Shown here in pieces: positions 11,200-22,432 of a stretch of 64,000 nt of DNA; position 1 is the first letter of the stretch, and every line of letters starts with the position of its first letter. The notes under the pieces are model-generated. The model was not told the DNA's origin and did no database searches. It was given only the letters and a program-made list of their open reading frames with translations. The position numbers were made by a program, and so were the translations under genes. This DNA is from Erigeron canadensis (Eukaryota; Streptophyta; Magnoliopsida; Asterales; Asteraceae). The stretch is from assembly GCF_010389155.1 (NCBI RefSeq), contig NC_057761.1, positions 21,330,501 to 21,394,500 of the forward strand, in the 5' to 3' direction.

Positions 11200-11560
11200 T
11201 TACTGTCTCGGTGTGGAACGGGGTGAATGTACCACATATATATCTATTGGTTTGTCTTTTTTTGTAACATTGTATAATGATTTCAAATGTTGATCTTCGA
11301 AAACAGAAGCAATTGAACGTCGATCCCTAAGTAACTTCCTTGGACGTTTGCATTTAAACCAAACTTTATGTTTACAACTTTGGAAATTTTGATAATACCA
11401 TGCTCGCAATTCATTGATCGTGAATTCGTTTGTTTTCACATCAGAAATCATCACTGTCCCACCACCAACATATTGATAGCCTTGATGTAACTTAATCATT
11501 TTGCCGCCATAATGCAAGCATATTCTAACAATAGTTGGAGGACTTCGAATAAATCTGTAA
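11200..11560 (-). pseudogene. PB1-like (MULE transposase N-terminal type) domain, copy 2
   Basis: The frame reads a conserved block starting ICLHYGGKM and continuing through YVGGG, DVKTNEFTINELR, VWFKCKRP and IDIYVVH. This is the pattern of the plant PB1-like domain found at the N-terminus of Mutator-like transposases and related genes (HGG, YxGG, D, EL, Y, then a final hydrophobic strand). It spans about 110 residues with no transposase catalytic core after it. It is a tandem duplicate of the domain at 11,718-12,018. Function inside a Helitron is unknown; capture from a MULE-derived gene is an inference. Confidence 0.65.
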
Positions 11561-11717
11561 AATTTGATACTTGTTAGTGGTTAAAATTTATTTTGACTAA
11601 TATTGATACTCACTATGAAAGGGTACAAAACAATATAAATAAGACTATTACAATAGGTTATTATGGATACCTCTTAGTGGTATGGCGCGACTTCATCACA
11701 TATATATGTATTGCTAC

Positions 11718-12018
11718 TTAATTTTTTGATATTCTATATAACCAATTCAAGTCTATGTCTTCAAAAAGTTTTTGAATCGAATTCTTATCCCCAAGTGATT
11801 TTCCTGGTTGTTTGTGTCTAAACCATACTTCATCTGTGCACATTGGGAATTTGAAAGAATACCATGATCGCAGTTCATTCATCAGAAATTCGTTTGTTTT
11901 GACATTAGGTATCATCACTAACCCACCACCAACATATTCATAACCTTGGCGTAACTTGAACATTTCTCCACCATCGATACAAGCATATTAGAACGGTGGG
12001 TGGAGGATCTGCACTCAT
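11718..12018 (-). pseudogene. PB1-like domain, copy 1
   Basis: This follows an acceptor-like TTGCAG and an ATG at 12,018 (MSADPPPTVLICL). The frame then slips by one base before the conserved block (YVGGG, NVKTNEF, NELRSWY, VWFRHKQP, LYRISK). Relative to copy 2 there is one extra base near 11,980, so the domain is not read through from its own ATG. The final IDIYVVH strand is lost. Tandem duplication inside the Helitron followed by decay fits the pattern. Confidence 0.6.
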
Positions 12019-12429
12019 ACTGCAATCAAAAAAAAAATATCAATGGTGTAATCAAATAAACTAGCGATACTATGGCTGACAATATATGAGTGATCGTAAC
12101 AAATAGAGTTGGCTGTGAATGTGATGAACTTTGAGAAGTATGTTGTGTGAGAGATTAATGGGGGTAATTATTAATATATATATATATGTATATATATATA
12201 AACTACAAAAAAAAAGAAAAGTTTATTGATAGATTCTTACCAATTCCATGCAAATATTTTTTTCCTATTCAATATTATAGGCATCTCTAAATTTTATAAT
12301 CGTACTTATAAAATTTGATGATTTAGTAAGTATATGTGATTTGTTTTTGGTGATAAAATGAGGTTTAAGTTAATTTGATATAAGGTTTAAATTTAAAAAT
12401 TAAGGTGTTAGTTATTATAGATGCTCTTA

Positions 12430-14806
12430 CCATTTCAATCATGGATAACTTGTAAAAAGTTTTAAACATGACTTCTTCTTGGGTCATTCGAGAAACAACC
12501 TGGTAACTGTTGTTAAGATTAAATTGAGTCACATCAAACTTAACCATAACTTTCTTTCCAATCATTGCATCCAAGTCCTCTGGATAAGATTCCGCGCCAG
12601 CACACTTATCCACCAAACTATGAGCGGTTTTCATGATGAGCTTCACAACATCTCGATCAAAGAACACCAAGGATGCTGCACCTGATTCATCTTTAAGTTT
12701 GATTTGCACTTTGAACCTGTTACCATTAACATAGAACAATAAAGAGGATACACAATTGATTAGTTTTGTGAGGCAACAAAGATATTCAAAACAACAGCTA
12801 GCAAAGCACTTGAAAAAATACCGAGAGATGACATTCACATCAGGACCACAATCTGGGCAGTCATGGGTGGTTTTTTTGTTCTTTCTCACATCACCAACCA
12901 CTTCAATTTCATCTTCTGGATTATTTGTAGTTACCTTCTTGCTACATTTGCGGCATGCAATGTAGTACCAAGGCTGGTCGGTTTCGATGGAGTGAATTGT
13001 TGCAACCGCAACACATGATGTTGCCTGAGCCAATTAAGAATAAAAATCTTGTATAATGAAACATGTAAATCAGAATTTACAACATGAATATTGTAAGGCG
13101 AGGTTTCACTGTTTGGGAATATATTTTCATAAAGAGTAATTAACTCAAATATGGTATCTAACTCGAACAGTTGGACACATTTGATATTAGTGAAGAATGC
13201 TTTAGTTGATGGATCTGCTAAGGATATCATCTTATGATTTGCAACTTCATCCCCATTTTTGTCAACAAAACTGCATATAATAAAACAAAAATTACACACG
13301 CTTATAATAAATCAAAATGCATATAATAAAACAAAACTGCATATAATTCCTAACCCCCAAAGGTACTGACTTTAAATGTTAGACTTATGTTGCCACAATT
13401 GGATAATAGTAATATAGCTTAAATGTTTCTGCTATTGCAGTCACATTATAGCATAAATGTTAGACTTCAAATTTTCTCTTTTGTACAAACCTTCCTCTAT
13501 TGCTGCTAACACATGGGTAGATTTTTTACAATTGGAAGGTCAATTGATGGGTCAAAATCATACACGCTCATAGCTATTTCATGTTCGACTATATAAATGA
13601 CTAACCTTTTTTTGAAGGCGTTGATTTCATCGATATTATTATTCATGAAAATACGGGCAACATTGAAACCATGAGATACAAAGAAGATTCCTGTCAACAT
13701 ACATGTAATGTATTACTGTGGTATCGAGAAAATCGAAAGACCAATGATAGATCATCACATTAACAGCAACAATATGTTGAAGTCATCCACATATGAACTG
13801 TACAATCATCACATTATAGAGAAAATCGAAATACCTCTCCATTCCCGCAACTTCGCAAACTTTACAATCATCACATTAACAACAGCCTTGTCATTGTCAA
13901 ATTTTGCCTTGAAGTCATCCACATATGGATCCCAGAATGTTACCTTCATCTTGTTACCACTACATTTTTACAAATTCAAAAAATTTAACCTACATATAAC
14001 ATATTGATGTATTTCTTAAGAAATATAAGAAACAACAGTTTGTTACTCAATGTCTTGCAATTGCACATCCATCCTCTGATTTGGGGAACCATATTTATCA
14101 CCAATGATCACATCACCATATCCAGAAACTTTACCAATCACATCTGAAATTGTAGATGAACTTAGTTAAGCTTTTTGGATTCAACATATAAATTACTAAT
14201 ACATCGACTGTAAATTTATATACATAATTAGCAACACATACCAACTGTGGTGTTGTTTTCGACTTTCCCATTTGTCATATCAGGGAAGGAAACGAACCTA
14301 AATCCATGAATGGATCCACAAAACTTCTCAATAACCTTCATAGCAATCAATTTGTGAAGATTGATTTTGTATGGATTATCCAATATCTTATAAGAACCAA
14401 CATTCTGATGCACGAAGAAGTTACTCATGCATATCGCTCCACCTTCGACCAGCAGTTTCTCAAAGGTAGGTATTACATTTTTCTTGACAAAAGCTTGAAT
14501 CCGCTGACCCTAAAACACAAAGTTGAAACAAACATAAGTAGTTGTACGTTTTATATGTTCATTAATAAACCATACATATATCATAAATCATGAATCATGA
14601 ATAATAAACCATACATATATAATCTGAAATTAAACTTGATTACAAAAACTAACCGCTGCATCCATTAAGATCATCTCGATGCTTCCGATGTTGTTCACAT
14701 TGCCATACACAGGTTGTGGAAACAACCTGATGATCCTTACAGTTATGGAACACGGGTTGTAGTTTGTGTGAAGTTCACGTATCATTACGGGATTTTTGGA
14801 AGCCAT
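12430..14806 (-). CDS. Replication protein A 70-kDa-like (Helitron RPA), multi-exon
   Basis: Single-stranded-DNA-binding protein of the RPA1 type, a family commonly carried by plant Helitrons. The start at 14,806 opens MASKNPVMIREL. Exons read by eye: 14,806-14,654; 14,509-14,242 (GQRIQAF then a DUF223-type OB fold with FFVHQN and YKI); about 14,142-14,048 (DVIGKVSGYGDVI); about 13,960-13,840 (NKMKVTFWDPYVDDF, the OB-fold tryptophan motif); about 13,690-13,510; about 13,270-13,150; then 13,030-12,430. The last holds a zinc ribbon with paired cysteines (CRKC and CPDC) and a downstream OB strand (DESGAASLVFFDRD). A strong donor (ATG/GTAAGAG) at 12,429 suggests one more exon that I cannot find. 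The domain order OB-OB-zinc ribbon-OB suits RPA70. Coding integrity is plausible but exon borders are approximate, and it may be a pseudogene. Confidence 0.7.
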
Positions 14807-15102
14807 GATCGGAAAGTGATTCGACGTGTGTGTTATATGATGAGAAGGTGATTGATGGGTTGGTTTTATAGGCACCAAGATGGACGGTTACAACTGCCAT
14901 ACAGTTATACAATTTAAATTTAAATTTAAGTTCCAGAAAACCCTAGCAAAAAGAGGAGGGAAAGGATGTCTGATTGGTAACCTCCAATTTAACTTAACCA
15001 TATGAGAAAGTGTAACATAAACATGCCACATAGAATTTTAGTTGTCTTAATCACTCATAAGGCATGCCACATAGGACATACTTAGCAAAACCCAAGTAGG
15101 GA

Positions 15103-15624
15103 TTTATATAGTGTATATATATATATATATTTGTGTCTCTATATCATATATATTCATTTGTATGCTAGTATCGAAACCCTAATTATAATGTAGTAAAATT
15201 CGATTGATTTCCGATTTTCTAACAGGAATTAAAACTAAGATTCTTAATTTTATGTTGAATTGTTATCTTTAATAGAGTTAGTTACAGAAGTCGGCCTTGT
15301 CGTGGTTCCCTTAGTTGCAACTTTTATCCATAACTTTCAAAAATTACAGTTTCGATCCAAAAGTTTTGGTATTGAAACCCTAATTATTTCAGATCTTTGT
15401 GAAGATATAAAGAGAAAAAATTGGAGGCAATGAAATAAAAAAAGAAAAGAGTCTGGTGAAATAACCGGCGAGTGAAATCTAGTATGTGCGGTTTTGGCCT
15501 GTTGCACCAGTTTCTTGTACACCCTTTGAGTTATACATACACTTGCAATAGGATGTTGCTATTATTACTTATAGTCTCATGATTCTTAAATTTTAAATTG
15601 CAGTTCTTTATTCGAGCTCTCAAG
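15103..15624 (+). other. 5' region of CXIP4-like gene A (UTR and intron)
   Basis: Non-coding. A pyrimidine tract and acceptor (AAATTGCAG) end at 15,602, 22 bp before the ATG, so the start codon lies just inside a second exon and a 5'-UTR intron is likely. The same acceptor and spacing are kept in copy B. Long stretches match 20,670-21,578. Confidence 0.65.
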
Positions 15625-16527
15625 ATGCCGACCACAGCGGGTAGGGTTCGTATGCCAGCCAACAATCGCGTGCACAGTAGTGCTGCCTTGCAAACCCATC
15701 GTATTTGGCAAACTGCGATTGGATATGACCCTTATGCTCCTAACAAAAAACATAACAATGATTCTGTCCAGCTTCAGGCTTCCAATGCAGAACCGGAGGG
15801 AGAAAACGCTTATGCTTGTTTTCAGGGATTGCTTGCACTTGCTCGCATTACTGGGCCCAATGCTGATGGGGCTCGTGGGTCCTGCATGAAATGTGGTTTT
15901 GTGGGTCATATGCAATTCCAATGTAGAAACTTTTTGAGCATCAAGGAGGATAAAGATAAGGATCCCAAAGCTATTCAGGCTGCTGTTAATGCTGGTTTAG
16001 AGAAGCTAAAAGGAAATGGAAAGATAACAAATGAGAGTTCAGATGAGAGTGACGAAGACGAGAGTGAGAGTTCAGACTCAGATTATGATTCAGAGATCAA
16101 GCAGGCGATTGCTCAGAGGTATGTGAAGAGGCTGAGTAGTAAATCAAAGTCACTGACAGGAAAGAAAGATGATGATTCTGATGAAGATGAGTTGGATTAT
16201 GAGAAAAGAAAAAGGGGTAGGTCGAGAAGTACAACTGATAGTGACGATGAAAGAAGTGTGAGGAAAAGGAAGAAAGAGAAAAAGAGAAGAAAGAATGATG
16301 AGTCATCTGATGAGAACTGGGAACGACACTCACATCGGAGGAAGAGTAGGAAGGAGAAGAGGAGGAGTCATAGACATTCAGATGATTCAGATAGCTCTGA
16401 AGAGTCGGTGAGAATGCATAAAAGGAAGAGTAAGAGCAAGAGAAGGTCTTATTCTGATTCAGATGCCAGCGTGGATTCGCAGGTTGGCAGGGATAAAAGA
16501 GCATCTGAGAGGAGGAACAGGAAATAG
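15625..16527 (+). CDS. CXIP4: CAX-interacting protein 4-like zinc-knuckle protein (copy A, intact)
   Basis: Predicted 300 residues in one coding exon. The N-terminus (about residues 1-40, MPTTAGRVRMPANNRVHSSA) is the highly conserved opening of plant CXIP4. A central block has FQGLLALARITG, and a CCHC zinc knuckle follows with C87, C90, H95 and C100. The C-terminal 190 residues are acidic/serine patches alternating with basic Arg/Lys/Ser repeats, as in nuclear RS-like proteins. Arabidopsis CXIP4 was found as an activator of the CAX1 H+/Ca2+ antiporter, and its sequence suggests nucleic-acid binding and nuclear location. The start is chosen at MPTTAG, not the upstream in-frame ATG at 15,598, because copy B and the family begin there. 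A solo LTR sits 20 bp after the stop, in the presumed 3' UTR. Confidence 0.92.
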   Translation: MPTTAGRVRMPANNRVHSSAALQTHRIWQTAIGYDPYAPNKKHNNDSVQLQASNAEPEGENAYACFQGLLALARITGPNADGARGSCMKCGFVGHMQFQCRNFLSIKEDKDKDPKAIQAAVNAGLEKLKGNGKITNESSDESDEDESESSDSDYDSEIKQAIAQRYVKRLSSKSKSLTGKKDDDSDEDELDYEKRKRGRSRSTTDSDDERSVRKRKKEKKRRKNDESSDENWERHSHRRKSRKEKRRSHRHSDDSDSSEESVRMHKRKSKSKRRSYSDSDASVDSQVGRDKRASERRNRK

Positions 16528-16546
16528 TCATTATGATCGAGGGGAG

Positions 16547-17368
16547 TGTTGTACACCATTCAAGAAAACAACAATTTTATTGAAGATACATTCGAATTAC
16601 AAGTTAATTAAGTACTACTAAACAATACAAGAATACAAAATTAAGAACATAACAGAAATAGAAAGAAAGGCAAAAAACGGGCTGAGGATATGGTTAAACC
16701 AAGGTCCCTTAAAACTGATTTCGGGCCACCCAAGTGAACCCGACAGTTTCCCAGGCTACAACAACCAAAGCAGTTTGTACTGCCGGAGTTAACACAACCC
16801 GGAATTATACCTTCAAGAACAAAACGAAATGAAGAAAATGAAAGAAAATCTGGTTGATGATCCAGTTTGAGAGAGTGTTTTTTTTGTTGCTGAACTTCCA
16901 AAACACCACTAAGTATAGTTTATATAAACTGGTTAGTGGATGTTTTAGTGGGACACATGTTGGTTTGCATGTTTAAACAACATGTATTACACTTAAGGCT
17001 AAGTCAAGTGTCCTGCCAGGTGCAAGGCCTGGAATAAGACCACCCACTGAGCCATAATCAAGCCATGTAAGCCATAACCGAGCCATACTGAACTAAGTGC
17101 AAAGTGCGCCACTAAAACGCCACATTACGCCTCCACGCCCACGCCCCCGGTCCCGGGCGCGTCGGGTGCTTCGCACCCTCCTAGCTCACTTGGGGTGTAG
17201 CCCCTTATAAGGAATTATAATTCTTCCAACACTCCTCCTTATAAACATACTAAATGTTTATTCTTCTACCAATGTGGGACACATTCATATTAGTTAATTA
17301 TTCTTTCAACTCCTTTTAACATATCTATTAACTTGGATATTCTATGTTATTACATAAAATTTCCAACA
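16547..17368. mobile_element. Solo LTR (822 bp) with GGGAG target duplication
   Basis: Begins TGTTGTACA, ends TTCCAACA, and is flanked by the direct repeat GGGAG at 16,542-16,546 and 17,369-17,373. Copy B has a single uninterrupted GGGAG at the same place (about 22,452), so the insertion and its 5-bp duplication are confirmed internally. No internal region or primer-binding site is present, so this is a solo LTR left by recombination. The lineage is not determined. Confidence 0.9.
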
Positions 17369-17373
17369 GGGAG

Positions 17374-17992
17374 TACTCTTGATTTAAAAGGTATCTAACT
17401 TGTTCTCATTTTTAAAACTTTTGTTCATATGTTACAGAATTACTCATTTACTTTACTTTGATCTGTACGTGCAATTCTTTGTACCATTTTTCCGCTATTT
17501 GTTTTTTTCTTACCGAATATTTTATCTATATCTTATAATCATGCCATGTTTTACACGATTCTTTGATATTTTCACTCCATTCTCCAAGTTTCCAAGGCAT
17601 CAGTTTTTGTTCTTTATAAAATATAAAAACAACTGCTAAAGACCGAAAATATGTACTACTAAAGTATGGAAACCGGTTTGTATAGCCCTAAAAAAAGATT
17701 AGAAACCCTATGTAAAAACAATAGAAACCTCTAACGGAAACCGGTTTTCACACGAAGGATAAAATCAGTTTTCTAAAAAGAATGGAAATCGGTTTTCACA
17801 ACCCCTTAATTAAACAGGTTTCTATATCATTAAAACAGGTTTATGTATCCCTTAAAACCGGTTTCCTTTCTATTATAGGCTTTGGATATTTAATTGTGCC
17901 TTTCAAATTATGGGCCTTGGGCCTACATTAGTATGTTTTCAGGCGCTAGAGGTGGCTCCGCCCTCAGCTTGCGCCCAGGCGCATAGGGTGCA
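17374..17992. other. 3' flank of CXIP4 gene A
   Basis: Non-coding, shared with 22,456-23,075 in copy B. It contains several ACCGGTTT/AAACCGGT motifs in both orientations (17,670-17,870) and ends in a GC-rich piece with GGCGC repeats present in both copies, probably an older transposon remnant. Confidence 0.6.
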
Positions 17993-18001
17993 TGCCTCTA
18001 T

Positions 18002-18513
18002 CCATAGTTGTCAAAAGGGAAGTCAACCTCAAAGCGCAAAGACCCCAAATAGGGCGAAGACGAGAGGCGCAAAAAAAGCGCACGCCCGGGAAAAAAAATC
18101 GCACTAAGTAAGTATTTATATATAGTGAAAGATAATAGTAAAAAAAAATCAGATATCAGTTATAAAACCAAATATCATTCAAAAAATAACTTTTCCACCA
18201 AAAATTCAAATTATTAGACTATTATAAACATATATAAAAAAAACATAATTTTTTCTTCCCCCCATTTTATATTTTCACTATCTTCTTTTATCTTCTTAAA
18301 CGACTATGGTCACTCATTAGATCTAGCCACGATTTGGCCGGATCTTGAATGAATCTTGACCCATTAAACCATTTTGACCGTCGTTGACCACCACAGTTGA
18401 CCGTTGTTGACCGCCTTTTTCATGGTCGACTTGGGCCTAGGGTTTCAGGCGCTGGAGGTGCGCCTCACCCGCCTTTTGCGCCTAGCACAAGGGGCGCTCA
18501 CCTTTAACAACAC
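18002..18513. mobile_element. MULE-like MITE with 9-bp target duplication
   Basis: Flanked by TGCCTCTAT at 17,993-18,001 and 18,514-18,522. Copy B has the site only once (near 23,076, GCCTCTAA), so this is a copy-A insertion. Imperfect terminal inverted repeats are ATAGTTGTCAAAAGG at the left and the complement of CCTTTAACAACAC at the right. A 9-bp duplication is typical of Mutator-like elements. GGCGC motifs lie near both ends. No transposase is present. Confidence 0.75.
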
Positions 18514-19061
18514 TGCCTCTATTAACTATTTAGGAGATACTAATGTACTTTAAAATCAATCAAATGATATCCAGAGTAGTTGGTATTGTAATAGTCAACT
18601 CGTATGAACTCGTATGATGATAGTGTATTCTTACGTATTAAACTACCAATCTCTTAGTCCTTATATACTAGCAGAGTTCATTGTTATTGACCAGTTAGTG
18701 AACATTAACTGGAAATTGCTTCAGTATGAATGTGTGGAATCACTAGATGTGACAAAATAGGCGGGTTTGGTAATGGTCAATTTTTTGGTTTTGACCCTCA
18801 AAACCATCAATTTTTTGTTTGGTCTAATTGAGTTGGTTTTTGTTGACTAATAACACTTTGGCATGAAACTTGTTTTAGAAATTTTGTAAGCTAATATCTT
18901 TGATACAACTGATATATGAGGATTTGTTCCAAAAGATGAATTTGAGGCAACCTTTTTAAATGTTTGAATTGTTCGAATCGACGAATCATTTGGGCTTTAT
19001 ATATTTTTCTTATGTAACCTTTTGGTTTTTTAAGAGGTTAGCACCAAATACGCCTCGGTAC

Positions 19062-20035
19062 TAGGGCTGGCATAACAGGTCCGACACAACCTGTTAAGAC
19101 ACGACACGATAAGACACGGGACCTGTTAGAGTTGAACACGAACACGACACGATAACTTATCGTGTCATGTTTTCCAAACACGAACACGATACAAAAATTA
19201 ACAGGTAACACGATAAAAACTTGTTAAGAAACCTGCTTACATGTTTACCTTTTTATATTATTTTTTTTAGATGTAAATACAGATTCGTATTCATATCTAT
19301 ATCAGTCTTTAATCTATACAATTAAGTATCTAAATGATGTATCTATCTCTATATCTAAAAAAGATGAAAAAACACATACACAACAACAAGATTACTGTAC
19401 AAACACATATATAAAGACCCTAGATCTATAGAAAAATAAAGATGAAAAGAAATAGCGATTTGGTGGTGTTGAAGGCGTCGATGCCCTCCAACGTAGACCT
19501 GGAAAAGTAGATCTGTAAATTTATGGATCTCGTATTCGCCGCCGCTCTCATAACTACCATCAACCATATCAATACCAGTATATAGATATATACCAGTAAA
19601 TAGATAGACATATACCAGTAAATAGATAGATATAGAGATATATCGGATAATGAAGATAGAAGATAAAATTTTGTTTGAAGTTCTGTGATATTTTTTTACA
19701 GAGATAGAAAGAGAGTGATATTAGATTGAAGGAGTAGATATGAAAATGAATATCATTTTGCTTAGTGGAAAAGATTTTTGACTGTATCCACGTGCTGCCT
19801 ATATTATATTTCTCAAACAAACCTTCAAGTTTGGTGGGTTATAAGAACTAGACCTTCACTTTTTAACACTATATATTATAATTTTTTAATATAAAAATCT
19901 TAACATGTCTTTAACAGGTCTAACAGGTCCGGATCTGTTAAGACACGAAACCTGTTAGGCCCAAACACGAAACCTGTTAAGAACAAGTCGTGTCGTGTCG
20001 TGTTAACAGATTTCGTATCAAAATTGCCAGCCTTC
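19062..20035. mobile_element. hAT-type non-autonomous element, 974 bp
   Basis: Begins TAGGGCTGGCA and ends TTGCCAGCC plus three diverged bases. It is flanked by the 8-bp direct repeat CTCGGTAC at 19,054-19,061 and 20,036-20,043. Copy B shows the single empty site (CTCGGTAC near 23,597). Subterminal regions are full of AACAGGT/ACCTGTT and ACACGA motifs in inverted arrangement. No transposase is recognisable; the open frames inside are short and AT-rich. Confidence 0.9.
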
Positions 20036-20640
20036 CTCGGTACTACATGTCACCTTTTGGATTTTTAAAAGAATAGTACTATGTATTGTGCTTTGTATCT
20101 TCTTGGGCTTTATATAATTTTTCCCTTGTATGCTCCATAACTCAAATTTTACCAAAACTAATGCAAAACTCTTGGATCCTTGCACTTTGGTACTTAGAAC
20201 AATTTGAACTGAAACTCAATTTCTATATATAATCCACTTTTTACGATTTCCCCTTCTCAATTTTCCCCTGATCATTGCAAACTTCAAATTGAGCGATTAC
20301 ATTAACCTAATTACAGGTATGATTCTATATAACGATATATGTGTATGTATGTCTCTAACTCTCTATATCATATATATCTTCCTGAATATGGTTAATTTTA
20401 TCGATTAATTGGTGATTTATCTGCATGCTATTATTGAAACCCTAATAATAATTTAGTGAAATTCGGTCGATATAGATATGTCGATTCATGCCTCTAAGTA
20501 TAAATCGGAATACCCAACCCTGCCCAAACTCAGTTTCTTTATATCATCCACTTTTTATGATTTCCCCCTTTTCAATGTTTCCACTAACTATTGCAAATCT
20601 AAACCCGCGTTCATATAAACCTAATTACAGGCATGCTTCT

Positions 20641-20672
<32 letters not shown>

Positions 20673-21008
20673 CCGTGGTGTCTCTATATCATATATATCT
20701 TCTTGAATATGGTTTATTTATTGAATAATTGGTGATTCGTTTGTGTGCTGGTATAGAAACCCTAATTATAATGTAGTATAAGTCGAATGGTTTCTGATTT
20801 CCTAACAGGAATTAAAACTAGATTGGAGGCAACGAAAAAAAAAAAAATGAATCTGGTGAAATTAAATTGTGTTTGTGTGTGTCGTGCCAGTGATATTCTC
20901 ATCATTGTTCATATTGTATTTTTTTTGTTTCTCATTTCATCATTTGTGGGAAATATTTTTCTTGATGTTGTTGAAGATCTGGATTTACATTTAGGATATG
21001 TTATATAT

Positions 21009-21354
21009 AGGGGAAAGATAATTTGAGACCACCTCTTATTTTAGGACCAACTAGGACCATTGATTTTTGTACACCATCATGATCTACTACGATATACAAG
21101 ACTTTTTTGTAAAAACACTAAGACTTTCCGGCGATGGATCCATAGAAAAATCATGTGTAAGTTACTTACACATGTGTAAGTGTGTAAGTTAACTTACACA
21201 TGATTTTTTCTGTGGGCCTGTCGCTTGAAAGTCTTAGTGTTTTTACAAAAAAGTCTTGTATATCATAGTAGATCATGATGGTGGTGTGTAACTTACGAAA
21301 ATCAATGATCCTTTTTTGGACTTTTTTTAGTTGGTCTCAAATTATCTTTCCCCT
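21009..21354. mobile_element. Foldback MITE with long inverted repeats
   Basis: The two halves are near-perfect inverted copies of each other. The left edge AGGGGAAAGATAATTTGAG is matched by its complement at the right edge. The arms run inward for about 170 bp and meet near a CTTACACATGTGTAAG palindrome. Flanking sequences GTTATATAT and GATATATAT (8 of 9 equal) suggest a 9-bp target duplication. It is absent from copy A. A transcript would form a long hairpin and could yield small RNAs. Confidence 0.88.
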
Positions 21355-21578
21355 GATATATATATATATATTAAAAATTGCTGGCAGTATGTAATTTGTC
21401 CAATTGAGATCTAGTATGTGCGGTTTTGGCCTGTTGCACCAGTTTCTTGTACACCCTTTGAGTTATACATACAGTTGCAATAGGATCTTGCTATTTACCA
21501 TGCTTGTATAATGTGAACATGATTACTTATAGTCTCCTGGTTCTTATTTTTAAATTGCAGTTCTTTGGAACTCTCAAG

Positions 21579-22432
21579 ATGCCGGCCACATCGGGTAGGG
21601 TTCGTATGCCAGCCAACAATCGCGTGCACAGTAGTGCTGCCTTGCAAACCCATCGTATTTGGCAAACTGCGATTGGATATGATCCTTATGCTCCTAACAA
21701 AAAAGATAACAAGAAGTCTGTCCAGCTTCAGGATTCCAATGAAGAACCTGAGGGAGAAAACACTTATGCTTGTTTTCAGGGGTTGCTTGCACTTGCTCGC
21801 ATTACTGGGTCCAATGCTGATGGGGCTCGTGGGTCCTGCATGAAATGTGGTTTTGTGGGTCATCTGCAATTCCAATGTAGAAACTTTTTGAGCATCAAGG
21901 AGGATAAAGATAAGGACCCAAAGCTATTCAGGCTGCTGTTAATGCCGGTTCAGAGAAGCTAAAAGGGAATGGAAAGATAACCAGTGAGAGTTCAGATGAG
22001 AGTGACGAAGAGGAGAGTGAGAGTTCAGACTTGGATTATGATTCAGAGATCGAGCAGGCGATTGCTCAGAGGTTTGTGAAGAGGCTGAGTAGTAAATCAA
22101 AGTCACTGAGAGAGAAGAAAGATGACGATTCTGATGAAGATGAGTTGGATTATGAGATGAGAAAAAGGGGTAGGTCGAGAAGTACAACTGATAGTGAATG
22201 AAAGAAGTGTCATCTGATGAGAACTGGGAACGACACTCACATCGCAGGAAGAGTAGGAAGAAGAAGAGGAGGAGTCATAAACATTCAGATGATTCAGATA
22301 GCTCTGAGCCTCTGAAGACTCTGTGAGAACGCATAAGAGGAAGAGTAAGAGCAAGAGAAGGTCTGTTTCTGATTCAGATGCCAGCGTGGATTTGCAGGTC
22401 AGGGATAATTAACATCTGAGAGGAGGAATAGG
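21579..22432 (+). pseudogene. CXIP4-like copy B, frameshifted
   Basis: Opens intact (MPATSGRVRMPANNRV) and keeps the zinc knuckle. One base is missing in the GGATCCC/GGACCC tract at about 21,917-21,921, and the frame ends at 21,962 after 127 residues. Further down there are more small deletions (for example near 22,195) and a larger loss of the KRKKEKKRR-coding part. Gene A at 15,625-16,527 is uninterrupted over the same span. The RS-like C-terminus cannot be made. Translation could still give a short zinc-knuckle peptide, but conservation argues for a decaying duplicate. Confidence 0.9.

Larger units (their letters stand above)
10882..15102 (-). mobile_element. Helitron carrying an RPA-like gene and PB1-like domains
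   Basis: The minus-strand 5' end is TCCCTACTTGGG at 15,102. The 3' end is a hairpin (CCaTGC-atc-GCAcGG), a spacer and terminal CTAG at 10,885-10,882. Host A (10,881) and T (15,103) flank it, as expected for Helitron insertion at AT. The homologous position in copy B near 20,650-20,672 has only TA repeats, so it is an empty site and confirms both borders. The length is 4,221 bp. Inside, on the Helitron's own strand, lie a multi-exon replication protein A-like gene and two PB1-like domain copies. No Rep/helicase is seen, so it would be non-autonomous. Confidence 0.9.
10470..20155. repeat. Tandem duplication copy A (CXIP4 locus)
   Basis: The segment aligns with 20,205-23,735. Shared landmarks are a promoter-side block (10,490-10,870 with 20,220-20,650), an exon-flanking block (15,105-15,235 with 20,670-20,820), the CXIP4 gene, its 3' flank (17,369-19,061 with 22,452-23,604) and a terminal block (20,044-20,155 with 23,605-23,735). 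Copy A is about 6 kb longer because it alone received a Helitron, a solo LTR, a MULE-like MITE and a hAT element. Copy A also has about 180 bp near 15,235-15,418 not matched in copy B. Confidence 0.9.

Noticed and set aside
16097..16531. 144-codon open frame antisense to CXIP4
   Set aside because: Mirror of the Ser/Arg/Asp-rich C-terminus. Low complexity and not conserved in copy B as a frame.
17910..18107. 65-codon open frame rich in Ala/His/Lys
   Set aside because: Spans the junction between copy-A flank and the MULE-like MITE, so it cannot be a gene.
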